A stretch of DNA of 64,000 nucleotides from SpSt-600 sp042408195 (GTDB lineage: Bacteria > Chloroflexota > Anaerolineae > SpSt-600), in the NCBI GenBank assembly GCA_042408195.1, contig JBHOQL010000042.1, forward strand, positions 1 to 64,000. Direction: 5' to 3'. The notes under the pieces were generated by a model. That model made no database searches. It was not told where the DNA came from and saw only the letters and a program-made list of their open reading frames with translations. Of the stretch, positions 6,935-15,720 are shown in pieces. The position numbers and the translations under genes are program-made. Position 1 is the stretch's first letter. Every line of letters begins with the position of its first letter.

Positions 6935-9931
6935 TTATACCTCCACTTGAGAGAGGTCAGCAATGCCCTTGGGCAAAAGGGCTATGCGCTGGAGAAGGGC
7001 AAGACGGTTTTCACGAATTTCCCTATCCTCCACCATAACGAAGACTTCGTAGAAGAACCTGTCGATCGGCTCCGCCAAGGGCCTGAGCAAGGTGAACAAG
7101 CCATCAATATCTTTAACTTTCTGCCTCTCCTTTTCTGCTTCCAGATAGGCCTGGTAAAGGGCATGCTCAGCCGGTTCGGTGAAGAGCTCCGGACGGAGGG
7201 GCAGCAGTTCGCGCACATCTTTCACTATCCTGGCCGGACGGATGAAGGCCGTCATAACCTTTGGGAATTCAGGGTTCTGGGCCCAGCGGGCCAGATCCTG
7301 AAGAGTCCGCCAGGCCAAGTAAGGGTTGTCGGCTCGCTCGGTCAGAACGGCTCCTATAAGATCAGGACGATAACCCCTGTCCTGGAAAAGACCCCACATG
7401 CGGGCTACGATAAATTCCCAAATTTCCTCTAAGGTTTCCCCCGGAAAGTTGAAGGGAAACAGGGAAGCGGTCTTGATCAGAGCTTCCCGAAGGGAAAAGT
7501 CTATGCCTTTGTCCACAAGGATTTGGACAAGACCCAAGGCCGTTCGCCTTAGGCCGTAGGGATCAGCGGAACCGGTGGGAGCAAGCCCCACTCCGAAAAG
7601 ACCCACAAGGCTATCCAGCCTGTCGGCAATGCCGACCACGGTGCCAATAATGGTCCGAGGGAGAGAGTCGCCGGCGAAACGGGGTAGGTAATGGTCAAAG
7701 ATGGCTTCCGCAATCTCGGGTTCCTCACCCCAGTGGAGGGCGTAGTGGCGTCCAATGATCCCCTGGAGGTCCGTGAGTTCTATGACCATCTGAGTGGCTA
7801 GATCGGCTTTACAGAGGTAAGTCGCCCTGGAGGCTTTGCGAGTTTCCTCATCCGAGAGGCCAAGACGCTGACAGAGCCAGGGGACAAGTTTCTCCAACCT
7901 CGCCACTTTATCCAGCATTGACCCCAATTTTTCCTGGAAGGTGAGTCCGCCGAGCTTGGGGAGGTATTCTTCAAGCGGTTTTTTCAGGTCCGTTGCGAAG
8001 AAGTAATCGGCATCGGCGAAGCGGGCCTTCAGGACAGCCTCGTTCCCCCTGCGGACTATTTCCAGATGTCGAGTATCGCCGTTGCGGACCCCGATAAAGT
8101 ATGGCATTAGCTGGCCGTCCGAGGAAATGACGGGGAAGTAGCGCTGGTGTTTTTTCATTACGGTTATTAGAACTTCCTGGGGTAGACGAAGGTAGGCGAG
8201 GTCAAAGGTTCCCAGAAAGGCCGTGGGTTTTTCCACCAGGTTGGCGACTTCTTCCAGCAGGGCTGGGTCATCGGGGATGGTGCCTTTCACTTCCGAGGCT
8301 AGCTTGGCAGCTTGCTTTTTTATCTCTTCCCGACGTTTCTCCATATCCACGAGGATTCCGTTTTCCTCCATTACTCTGAGGTAGTCTTCGGCTCTCTCCA
8401 GGGTGATGGGAGGGGACCCTTCGGGTCTGAGGCCTCGGGTTGTGCGGCCAGAGCGAACTCCTGCGTACTCAAAGTCTACCACCCTGTCCCCGAACAAGGC
8501 TACAATCCAGCGGATGGGCCTTGAGAACCTGACGCCACTTTCGTTCCAACGCATGGTGAGGGCAAAGCGTAAGGATGAGATCAGTCGTGGGAAAAGTTCA
8601 GCCAAGACGGATGGCGCAGGTTCTCCAGCCTTCCGTACTACAGCAACAATGTAACGTTTGTTTTCGTACTCGCGGATTTGGAGGTCCTCTACCCTGACGC
8701 CCTGCTTTTCAGCGAAGGCAATGGCCGCTTTAGTTGGTCTCCCTTCAGGGTCAAGGGCAGCAGAAGCTGGAGGCCCCTTGATGATAAGTTCTTCTTCCTC
8801 TTGAGAAGAGGCAAGGTTTTTGATGTAAAGAACGAGGCGGCGAGGCGTCCCACTCACGTAGAGGCTTTCGTAGCGAAGGCGGGCCCGGGCTAGAAACTCC
8901 GGGGCGAGAGTTCGCATCTGCTCTACGGCTGAGCTCAGGTCCTGAGCGGGAAGCTCTTCAGTGCCGATTTCCAACAGAGCATCAGCGTAGGGGGGCAGAT
9001 TCTCGAACGGCTCAGGTGTAGAGGTGGGCTCTTCCCTCCGAGTCGATGAAGCCATGACCAGCCAAGGGAAACCCGCTTCTTGGCGCTGGCTTAAGTAGAG
9101 CTGGGCGACCTGGCGGGCAAGCTCCCGCATCCGGGCAAAATACGAAGCTCTTTCGGCGATTCCTATAGTTCCCCGGGAATCGAGGAGATTGAAAGTGTGA
9201 GAACAGCGGAGGATGTAATCATGGGCTGGGATTACGAGACCTCTCTCCAGGCAACGCTTGGCTTCAGCCTCATATTCGTTGTAGAGACGACGAAGCCTCT
9301 CCACATCTGCTTCTTCAAAGTTGTAGATGCAATGTTCCACCTCTGAGCGGCGGAGAATATCACCGTAGGTATGGATGCCATCCCAATCAATTTCCCATAC
9401 ACTTCTTACCTCTTGCAGGAACATAACTATGCGCTCAAGGCCATAGGTTATCTCCACAGCTACCGGGTTCAGGTCAATCCCTCCTGCTTGCTGGAAATAA
9501 GTAAACTGGGTAATTTCCAAACCATCAAGCCAGACTTCCCACCCGAGCCCCCAGGCTCCAAGGGTGGGGGATTCCCAGTTGTCCTCTACAAAGCGGATAT
9601 CGTGCAGGGCAGGGTCAATGCCCAGGGCTTTCAAGCTTTCCAGGTATATTTCCTGAGGGTTGCCGGGATCGGGTTTTAGGATTACTTGGAACTGGAAATG
9701 AAGCTGCATCCGATTGGGGTTCTCCGCATAACGGCCGTCGGCGGGACGGTAAGAGGGCTCAACGTAGGCTACGTTCCACGGTTCAGGGCCAAGAACCCTG
9801 AGGAAGGTGGCAGGGTTCATGGTCCCTGCCCCCACTTTTTCGCTGTATGGCTGCCAGATCAGGCATCCTCTATCGGCCCAAAACCTCTGAAGGCGCAGGA
9901 TTACTTCCTGGAATGATAAAGCTTTGCCCAT
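6935..9931 (-). CDS. glyQS: Glycyl-tRNA synthetase, alpha and beta subunits fused
   Basis: A single 998-residue chain carries both subunits of the bacterial class II glycyl-tRNA synthetase. Residues 1-290 match GlyQ, the catalytic alpha subunit (SFQEVILRLQRFWADRGCLI; MQLHFQFQVILKP; EITQFTYFQQAGGI). After a short linker rich in Pro, Thr and Glu (about 298-315), residues 316-998 match GlyS (ALLEIGTEELPAQDL; RPIRWIVALF; KKHQRYFP; ADPYGLRR). Most bacteria encode the two as separate genes; fused forms are known, for example in Chlamydia. Start ATG 9929-9931 follows AAGGAGG. It lies 10 bases after recO in the same operon. No sign of frameshift at the junction. Confidence 0.96.
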   Translation of the reverse strand: MGKALSFQEVILRLQRFWADRGCLIWQPYSEKVGAGTMNPATFLRVLGPEPWNVAYVEPSYRPADGRYAENPNRMQLHFQFQVILKPDPGNPQEIYLESLKALGIDPALHDIRFVEDNWESPTLGAWGLGWEVWLDGLEITQFTYFQQAGGIDLNPVAVEITYGLERIVMFLQEVRSVWEIDWDGIHTYGDILRRSEVEHCIYNFEEADVERLRRLYNEYEAEAKRCLERGLVIPAHDYILRCSHTFNLLDSRGTIGIAERASYFARMRELARQVAQLYLSQRQEAGFPWLVMASSTRREEPTSTPEPFENLPPYADALLEIGTEELPAQDLSSAVEQMRTLAPEFLARARLRYESLYVSGTPRRLVLYIKNLASSQEEEELIIKGPPASAALDPEGRPTKAAIAFAEKQGVRVEDLQIREYENKRYIVAVVRKAGEPAPSVLAELFPRLISSLRFALTMRWNESGVRFSRPIRWIVALFGDRVVDFEYAGVRSGRTTRGLRPEGSPPITLERAEDYLRVMEENGILVDMEKRREEIKKQAAKLASEVKGTIPDDPALLEEVANLVEKPTAFLGTFDLAYLRLPQEVLITVMKKHQRYFPVISSDGQLMPYFIGVRNGDTRHLEIVRRGNEAVLKARFADADYFFATDLKKPLEEYLPKLGGLTFQEKLGSMLDKVARLEKLVPWLCQRLGLSDEETRKASRATYLCKADLATQMVIELTDLQGIIGRHYALHWGEEPEIAEAIFDHYLPRFAGDSLPRTIIGTVVGIADRLDSLVGLFGVGLAPTGSADPYGLRRTALGLVQILVDKGIDFSLREALIKTASLFPFNFPGETLEEIWEFIVARMWGLFQDRGYRPDLIGAVLTERADNPYLAWRTLQDLARWAQNPEFPKVMTAFIRPARIVKDVRELLPLRPELFTEPAEHALYQAYLEAEKERQKVKDIDGLFTLLRPLAEPIDRFFYEVFVMVEDREIRENRLALLQRIALLPKGIADLSQVEV

Positions 9932-9941
9932 AAATACCTCC

Positions 9942-10709
9942 TTATGAAAGTTTTTCCATTTCCAGCTTTTCCAGAAACCAGGCAGATTTCAAGGGCCTTT
10001 CCAAGTAGTAAAGGATGTAACGTCTGATCAAGGCTTCGACTTCTACGCTGAGGTTTCGGGGAATGCGCAAGAGCTGGCACATTTCGTATTCCCGAGTGAG
10101 GAAGAAGCGCATAACTTTCAGCGCACCGGCAGAGAGAGCGGCTGTCCCATCTTTGCCTTCACCGCAGCGTGGGCAGATAGCTCCACCATCGGCAGGGGAA
10201 AAGTAATTGAGCATCGCTTTTAAGGGTTCCCGACATTTGACACAGACAAAAAGTTCTGGCCTGTAGCCTGCCAAAGTGAGCAGATGGAGTTCAAAGAAAC
10301 GCAGGGCCGCCCATGCATTCTTGTCTTCTTCCAAACGGCGGAAGGTATCCAGAAGGAGACGAAAGACAGCAGGGTTCTTATCCCGTTCGGCCATAAATCC
10401 ATCGGTGACTTCAGCTATGTAATGGGCGTAGCCAGTGCGAGTCAGATCCTCTCGGAGGTGCTGAAAGTATTCCAGGGCTTCAGCCTGAGTGATTATATCA
10501 ATCTCTTTCCCCTTTGCTACCAGGAGTTTAACGTGAGTGAAAAGCTCCAGATGACCAGCTTTTCGGCTTGTGGGCTTGCGGACTCCCTTAGCCAGCAGGC
10601 GGAGCTTACCTTCCTCCAGAGAGTAAACGGTTACAAGCCTATCGGCTTCTCCGAAGTCCGTCCGCTTAAGGACTATAGCGGTGACCTTGTAAAGCCTTTC
10701 TCGCGTCAC
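9942..10709 (-). CDS. recO: DNA repair protein RecO
   Basis: RecO, 255 residues. It helps RecA load on SSB-coated single strands in the RecFOR pathway. The N-terminal OB fold begins with KVTAIVLKRTDFGEADRLVT (8-27), which is typical, and the C-terminal helical domain has a complete four-Cys zinc site (C156, C159, C179, C182). The GTG start overlaps the TGA stop of the MazG-like gene (GTGA), indicating translational coupling; glyQS follows after 10 bases. A recO-glyQS neighbourhood is common in bacteria. Nothing unusual is seen. Confidence 0.95.
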   Translation of the reverse strand: MTRERLYKVTAIVLKRTDFGEADRLVTVYSLEEGKLRLLAKGVRKPTSRKAGHLELFTHVKLLVAKGKEIDIITQAEALEYFQHLREDLTRTGYAHYIAEVTDGFMAERDKNPAVFRLLLDTFRRLEEDKNAWAALRFFELHLLTLAGYRPELFVCVKCREPLKAMLNYFSPADGGAICPRCGEGKDGTAALSAGALKVMRFFLTREYEMCQLLRIPRNLSVEVEALIRRYILYYLERPLKSAWFLEKLEMEKLS

Positions 10710-11014
10710 CCTCCCCTCACCGTCCCGTATCTGAATGGCCTTTGCCAGTTCTCATCCATCTTTTTCTGATAGAGTTCTTCAGCATCTAGGCCCAGTGCTG
10801 AAAGGAGGTGAAGGATGCGGATTATAGCATCTATCAGTTCCTCACCCACCTTTTCCAAGGGCTCGCCTTTCTTATAGGCATCGGTGGCTTCGGATATCTC
10901 GGAGTGGATAAGGGCGAGCATTTCCCAGATGCGGCTTTGGTCGCTGCTGAAACCCTTGGCATCTACCAAGGCCCTTACTTCTGCCATCTTTTCATTGAGG
11001 CATCCTTCTTTCAC
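10706..11014 (-). CDS. MazG-like nucleotide pyrophosphohydrolase
   Basis: A 102-residue all-alpha NTP-PPase of the single-domain MazG type, likely hydrolysing (d)NTPs to monophosphates and PPi. The Mg-binding pattern is complete: E39xxE42 in HSEISEA and E59xxD62 in EELIDAI, followed by KKMDENWQRP (85-94), where the family usually has an Asn and Arg near the end. GTG start with AGGAGG eight bases upstream. First gene of the recO-glyQS-uvrB transcription block, driven by the promoter at 11038-11066. The substrate is not predictable from sequence. Confidence 0.85.
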   Translation of the reverse strand: MKEGCLNEKMAEVRALVDAKGFSSDQSRIWEMLALIHSEISEATDAYKKGEPLEKVGEELIDAIIRILHLLSALGLDAEELYQKKMDENWQRPFRYGTVRGG

Positions 11015-11037
11015 GGTTTCGCCCTCCTGGGTTTTTG

Positions 11038-11066
11038 ATTATACCACTTTAACCAGGCCTGGGCAA
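11038..11066 (-). promoter_or_regulatory. Sigma-70 type promoter for MazG-like gene, recO, glyQS
   Basis: On the minus strand TTGCCC (11061-11066), 17 bases, TATAAT (11038-11043), with a TGG extended -10 motif. It lies 24 bases before the GTG start and back to back with the promoter of the histidine kinase homologue. Confidence 0.75.
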
Positions 11067-11087
11067 TTTTCTGCGGACCTCTTGCTT

Positions 11088-11115
11088 TTGCGACGTTTAA
11101 GTCTTGCGGTATAAT
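11088..11115 (+). promoter_or_regulatory. Sigma-70 type promoter for the histidine kinase homologue
   Basis: TTGCGA (11088-11093), 16 bases, TATAAT (11110-11115). Transcription would begin near 11122, just before AAGGAG (11123-11128) and the ATG at 11138. This excludes the TTG at 11117 as the start codon. Confidence 0.75.
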
Positions 11116-11137
11116 CTTGAACAAGGAGCAAAGGACC

Positions 11138-13654
11138 ATGCAGTTTCTTTACATTCTTAGCGAAAAGGCCGGGCTTTTTTCCTTCCATTTTTTGACCCTG
11201 CTGTTTCTGCAGGTTGGCTTGTACCTGGCCTACAGCCTTTGGAGACGTTCGGGGGATGAGAAATATTTTCACATCCTGTTAGCTTTCACTTCTATCGTCC
11301 TATTCCGCCTCCTGTCCTTAGTGGTGGGGACTGTAGCCCCCGCTATGGGTACACAGGCAGCCGTTGTGCTTCCGCCATTGGAAAGATTGGGAGAGATTGT
11401 GTCTTTAGCTTTTATCTTCTGGGCCTTCGCCCTGCCGGTCTCCCGCACCGCCGCCCGAATTGCTTTGCTCTTCCTTGTCCTTTCATCGGCTATATTGTTC
11501 TACCTGGCCGATGCTCTCACCTGGCCTTCTCACTCTTTCGCTCAGGAATACAATACTTCGGTAAGGGCAATGGTTTGGGGGTTCTTGGGATTCACGATCG
11601 GGCTTGGAGGAGCACTTAGTGCTTTGGGAGGGATAGGAGAACCTCTTTCTGCTGGTTTTTTCCTGGTCCTTTCCATCGGCCACTTGCTCCAGGTTTTGAA
11701 TCCCCAGGGCTTTCAAGGGATGCCCCTGTGGGTTCGCTGGGCCGAAATGGTGGCTTATCCTCTTTTCGTTCTGCCCCTCTGGAGGGATTTTTCAAGCCAG
11801 GCTCAACCTCGGGAATCTCCTCAGGTGGCTGAAGCGCTCAGCTTTGTCAAATTCTACGAGACCGCCTACAAAAGCACTTTCTCCTTGGATCTCCCAGTCG
11901 TGATGGAAAATGTGGCAGCAGGTATAGCTAAGGCTATGGATACCCCCGGAGGTTTTGTGTTGCTCCTTGAGGAGGAGAACTCCGATGTGGCTCACGTTGC
12001 GGTCTATTCCGGAGAAGGAATCAGAAGGTTCAAACTTGTTCTGACGCAGAGGCCATTCCTTGAGGAAGCCCTGCGCTCCCATGGTCTGACCATAGTGCGG
12101 GATCCTGGTTCTCTGTCCCAGTGGGGGCAAACTTTGGACATAAAACCCCTGATGTTGGCTCTTGCTCCGGTAGTGAGCCGCGATGTTCCAATAGGCCTCG
12201 TAGGCACATGGTCCGAGGGAACCCACGTTTTTCCTGAGTGGCAGGGTAGGCTTTTGAGAAACATCGCTGGGGAAATGCGTCTCGCAGTGGAAAGGGCCAG
12301 GATTTACCGAGCTTTGGAAAGAAAAACGGAGGACCTCTCATGGGAAATCCGCAACAAGGAAAAGGAGCTGACCCGTTATCAATCCATTCTCAGGGAAATG
12401 CGGGAAAAGAAAGAGGAAGCACGAGAGGTTTTTGAGCGTATCGCTTTTTTGGAGAAAAGGAACAAGGAACTGGAAAAAGACTTGGAGAAAGCTCGCCGAG
12501 AAGCAGAAGAACTCAAAGCTCAAGCAGCAGCAGAATCGGCCAAGCTGAAGGCTCTGCAAGATCAGCTCAAGAGCCTAATGGAGAAAGGTAAGCCCTCTGA
12601 TGAGCTTCTCAACTCCCTACCTGTGGGCCTCATTTTGGCTGACGCTTCAGGCAGAGTAAAGTGGGGCAACGAAGCGGCTGAGGAAATCCTCGGCTGGCCT
12701 TTGAGGGAATTTTCGGGTCAGCACCTTTCTAACCTCGGAGAGGATCCCAGGTGGCTTTCCGCAGTAGAGAAGGTTATCAAGGGGGAAAGCCGAGCAATGG
12801 CGCTGATGGAGCTGGGAAGGAAATTCCTCAGAGTTGAGCTGGCCCGGCATGGTTCTGACATTATTGCAACTCTTTCCGATGTCACTGCAGAGGCAGAAGC
12901 CCAGAAGAACAAGGACCGCTTTATGGCTTCCCTGGCCGCTGATATCCGCAATCCCCTTACGGTGATCATCGGTTACACAGAATTGCTACTGAGCGGAACG
13001 GTCGGACTTGTCGGTGATATGCAACGCCGTTTTCTACTCAAGATAAAGTCAGCCGTGGAGAGGCTCCACCGACTGATAAACGATTTGCTCAGCGTGGCAG
13101 CCATTGATAGCGGCGCTTTTACCCTCAAATTTGTACCGGTTGAGATTGAAGAACTCGTGGGGGAAACCATGCCCCTGGTGCGAGCTCAGATGGAATCGGC
13201 TGAAGTAAAAGTGGAGGTGAAAGTTCAGGAGAATTTGCCCCCGGTGGAGGTGGATTTTGAGAGCATCCGCTACGTCCTGAGTACACTGCTTTCCAATGCC
13301 ATAGCTTGTTCCCCTCCCGGAAGCACAATAAGCCTTGAAATCACTGCTGAACCGCTCGAAGGAGAACCTCAATATCTGAAACTCGGGGTAACAGATGCAG
13401 GGGGAGGTTTATCACCCGAGGATTTGAGCCGGGTTTTCACCCGTTTCGCCTTACCTGAGCAAGCTTTAATCCGTGGGCTTGGGGAGAAAGGAGTTGGCCT
13501 ATCTCTGGCCAAGACAATAGTGGAAATGCACGGGGGACGCATCTGGGCTGAAAGCACTATGGGGGTTGGAACAACTTTCTTTGTCCTGCTCCCCTTCCGA
13601 CAGAGGGGGCTTGTTTCCGAGGAGAAAAGATGGAAGGAAGAGGATCTCAGCTGA
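11138..13654 (+). CDS. Membrane sensor histidine kinase homologue lacking the phospho-acceptor His
   Basis: An 838-residue protein: about six to seven hydrophobic segments in residues 5-215, a GAF-like domain (about 235-392), a coiled coil rich in Glu and Lys (395-480), a PAS domain (SLPVGLILADASGRVKWGNE, about 487-590), a HisKA-like dimer helix and a HATPase domain. The H-box reads SLAADIRNPLTVIIGYTELL where active kinases have S-H-E-L-R: the His position is Ala601 (GCT, 12938-12940). The ATPase side looks intact (LLSNAIACSPPG N box, DAGGGLS, GVGLSLAKTIVEMHGG). It may therefore bind ATP but not autophosphorylate, acting as a pseudokinase or partner subunit (inference). Start ATG 11138 is set by AAGGAG and the promoter. 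It overlaps the LysM gene by 25 bases. No response regulator is adjacent. Confidence 0.85.
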   Translation: MQFLYILSEKAGLFSFHFLTLLFLQVGLYLAYSLWRRSGDEKYFHILLAFTSIVLFRLLSLVVGTVAPAMGTQAAVVLPPLERLGEIVSLAFIFWAFALPVSRTAARIALLFLVLSSAILFYLADALTWPSHSFAQEYNTSVRAMVWGFLGFTIGLGGALSALGGIGEPLSAGFFLVLSIGHLLQVLNPQGFQGMPLWVRWAEMVAYPLFVLPLWRDFSSQAQPRESPQVAEALSFVKFYETAYKSTFSLDLPVVMENVAAGIAKAMDTPGGFVLLLEEENSDVAHVAVYSGEGIRRFKLVLTQRPFLEEALRSHGLTIVRDPGSLSQWGQTLDIKPLMLALAPVVSRDVPIGLVGTWSEGTHVFPEWQGRLLRNIAGEMRLAVERARIYRALERKTEDLSWEIRNKEKELTRYQSILREMREKKEEAREVFERIAFLEKRNKELEKDLEKARREAEELKAQAAAESAKLKALQDQLKSLMEKGKPSDELLNSLPVGLILADASGRVKWGNEAAEEILGWPLREFSGQHLSNLGEDPRWLSAVEKVIKGESRAMALMELGRKFLRVELARHGSDIIATLSDVTAEAEAQKNKDRFMASLAADIRNPLTVIIGYTELLLSGTVGLVGDMQRRFLLKIKSAVERLHRLINDLLSVAAIDSGAFTLKFVPVEIEELVGETMPLVRAQMESAEVKVEVKVQENLPPVEVDFESIRYVLSTLLSNAIACSPPGSTISLEITAEPLEGEPQYLKLGVTDAGGGLSPEDLSRVFTRFALPEQALIRGLGEKGVGLSLAKTIVEMHGGRIWAESTMGVGTTFFVLLPFRQRGLVSEEKRWKEEDLS

Positions 13655-14541
13655 TTGCTGGCATAGCCCTTGCTGCTTTTATCATTCTTACCGTAGCGGT
13701 GGCTTTCTTGCTGAGCTCGCAGGAGGAAGTTCTCCCAACGCCTCTTACTTCCCCTACCGTTGAGATACCGCGTTCCCCGTCCCCGAACCCTTCTCCAACG
13801 CAGACCCCGACCTTTACCCCGCTGCCACCCCCAAGTCCGACTCCAACTCCTTACTGCATGCCGCCATATAGGTGGAGCATCTACGTGGTGAAACCTGGGG
13901 ATACCCTGGCCTCCATAGCTTTCCGCTATCGCACTACTGTTGAAGCCTTGATGCATGCCAACTGTCTTACCTCTTCCCGGCTTGTGCAGGGCCAGAAACT
14001 CTACGTTCCGCCTCTTCCTCCAACCCCCACTCCAGTTCCCATATACCCTACGGTCTGCATACCTCCGTACGGGTGGAGGCCCTATGTGGTGCAGCCCGGC
14101 GATACCCTCTATTCCTTAGCGGTCAGGTTTGGGACCACGGTCCAAACTATAATGAGGGCCAATTGCCTGAACCGTTACTACCTCTACACGGGTGAAATTC
14201 TCTACCTTCCGGTGCCACCTTCCCCTACTCCCACCCGTAGGCCGACCCTGACTCCGACCCCAATCATCACTCCAACTTTGACCTTAACCCCCACCCTTAC
14301 CCCAACCACGACCTTGACCCCCTCCCCTGTGCCCACTCTAACCCTGACCCCCACAGGAACACCGGCTCCTACTCCTGTTCCCTCTCCCACCCCGGCCGAG
14401 ACTCCTACTCCAACCGCCACTCCGGCCCTTTCGCCCACGCCAATCCCTAGCCCCACTCCGAGTCCTGTTCCCGAAACTCCTGAACCTACGCCGACCCCCA
14501 GTGCTAAAAGACCGGCGAATGAACCGGGTTATAACTGCTAA
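13630..14541 (+). CDS. Membrane-anchored double LysM protein with Pro/Thr-rich tail
   Basis: A 303-residue envelope protein. A signal-anchor helix (8-29) is followed by a Pro/Thr/Ser linker (35-75), LysM 1 (85-127, YVVKPGDTLASIAFRY), a linker, LysM 2 (152-194, YVVQPGDTLYSLAVRF) and a roughly 100-residue Thr-Pro tail. LysM binds peptidoglycan or related N-acetylglucosamine polymers. Each LysM unit is paired with two Cys (C76/C112 and C143/C179), suggesting one disulphide per unit outside the membrane. No catalytic domain is visible, so a wall-binding or sensing role is more likely than hydrolysis. ATG follows GAGGAGAAAAG. The 25-base overlap with the kinase homologue implies coupled translation. 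Confidence 0.85.
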   Translation: MEGRGSQLIAGIALAAFIILTVAVAFLLSSQEEVLPTPLTSPTVEIPRSPSPNPSPTQTPTFTPLPPPSPTPTPYCMPPYRWSIYVVKPGDTLASIAFRYRTTVEALMHANCLTSSRLVQGQKLYVPPLPPTPTPVPIYPTVCIPPYGWRPYVVQPGDTLYSLAVRFGTTVQTIMRANCLNRYYLYTGEILYLPVPPSPTPTRRPTLTPTPIITPTLTLTPTLTPTTTLTPSPVPTLTLTPTGTPAPTPVPSPTPAETPTPTATPALSPTPIPSPTPSPVPETPEPTPTPSAKRPANEPGYNC

Positions 14542-14566
14542 TCCCTACCCTCCCCTCCGTTAATTT

Positions 14567-15315
14567 GTTGATACTTTGCCTGCCTTTCTGGCCTACTGGG
14601 AAGAGGTCTGTAACTTTTCCCTCAAAGTACAGATAGATGGTTGGGTAAGCGAGTACGAGCCGTTCTGGCCTGAATTGCTGGCCAGGTGGATTTAAAATTT
14701 GGCTCCAAAGGTTTGGACTGGGAGGCTCGTGAAAGGGTGTTCCTGTGCTTGCTCTGTTAGCTTATAACCGTGAAACAAGCTTATTAGAACCTTCTGGGCG
14801 GATCCATTCCTTCCGGAGCATAAGGGGTGCTCAGTCTTGAGGCGGAGCGATTTTTGAAGATATAGGATGCAGGGCAGGATGGGTTACCAAATTCCGTGGA
14901 GTGTTCGCTATTCCGTTGGAGCTGGAAAGCATAGCTGGAGCGAGCGGAAGGCCATTGCGGGGTTAAGCGCTCACGAAATCGGACATCTTGTGCGTTACCA
15001 GTGGTGGAAGCAGCGCAAAAAGGCGATGGACAGCGGCTCCTGGTGGCAGTTATATCAGGAGGGGTTCATTAAGTTCTGTGAGCAATTAATTTCTGTCTTA
15101 AGCGCTTGGCATCGGGCAGGCGGAGTTAGAGTTCGGCTTGATTTGTGCCCGGAGCAGAAGATTTGACTCGTTGCGGAGTTTCTGGGGTGAGTAAATGCCG
15201 GTGAATCCGTTAGTGCATTCCACGGTTCACGGTTTGAAATCTGGGGTAAGAAAGGGTATTACCTCAGATGCGGGTCATTAGGGAACAAAGCGGAAAATTT
15301 GACCTAAAGGTGATT
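14567..15315 (+). pseudogene. Decayed HExxH zinc-peptidase-like gene
   Basis: The stretch 14542-15353 holds remains of one gene. Same-frame fragments: 14567-14695 (LPAFLAYWEEVCNFSLKVQI, ending at TAA 14693), then 14867-15166 with SAHEIGHLVRYQWW followed 20-25 residues later by LYQEGFIKFCEQ, an HExxH plus Glu pattern of zinc peptidases, then AGESVSAFHGSRFEIWGKKG after in-frame TGA codons at 15164 and 15188. Between 14695 and 14866 homologous-looking pieces sit in the other two frames (WEARERVFLCLLC; AYNRETSLLEPSG), so at least two frameshifts occurred. The layout recalls DUF2268-like Zn proteases, but the family is uncertain. It is unlikely to make a functional product. Confidence 0.6.
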
Positions 15316-15353
15316 GTTTTGCTATATAACCGGAGCTCTATGTGCGGTCGGTT

Positions 15354-15668
15354 TTAGAGAAATTGGTAAAATTTGATCCCCGAAAGGGCACGGGCTAAAA
15401 GCTCCTGGATGCCCTTGTCAGGGTTCAGGTAATAAACGTAAGTATTGTCAACTTCCTCCCGTTCCAGGACTCCCAATAGGTAAAGGTCGTAGAGTTCCAA
15501 AGCTACGGCTTCTTTTTCCCTTCCCACCCTCAACGCGATTCCTGCGCTTGTATCGCGGAAGTGGGGGTTGCGGTTGAAGAATCGCAGGAGGTCCAGCTTT
15601 AACAAGGAACGTCCAAGCCTTTCAATGAAAGCAAGGGCTTCAAAATCTACTTCAGATAACTCTACCAT
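15354..15668 (-). CDS. Small winged-helix-like protein of unknown function
   Basis: A 104-residue protein I do not recognise. It opens MVELSEVDFEALAFIERLGR, is mostly helical by composition, and has segments (RDTSAGIALRVGREKEAVAL then YDLYLLGVLEREEVDNTYVY) that read like a winged-helix recognition helix followed by a two-strand wing. It lacks Cys and membrane segments. It lies 52 bases downstream of mutS on the same strand and may share its transcript. A DNA-binding or scaffold role is a guess. Confidence 0.6.
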   Translation of the reverse strand: MVELSEVDFEALAFIERLGRSLLKLDLLRFFNRNPHFRDTSAGIALRVGREKEAVALELYDLYLLGVLEREEVDNTYVYYLNPDKGIQELLARALSGIKFYQFL

Positions 15669-15720
15669 CCACCCCTCCCCTTAAATTTTAGGCGGAAGCC
15701 TTGCTTTGCCCCAATAGTAC

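Noticed and set aside
11117..11137. TTG start for the histidine kinase homologue
   Set aside because: It lies within or before the predicted transcription start; AAGGAG and ATG at 11138 fit better.
14867..15166. HEIGH-containing 99-residue frame as a functional protease
   Set aside because: Neighbouring pieces in other frames and in-frame stops show it is part of a broken gene.
15164..15190. TGA codons in the relic as selenocysteine codons
   Set aside because: A selA gene exists, but the sites sit among other lesions and no selenocysteine element or partner residue pattern is visible.
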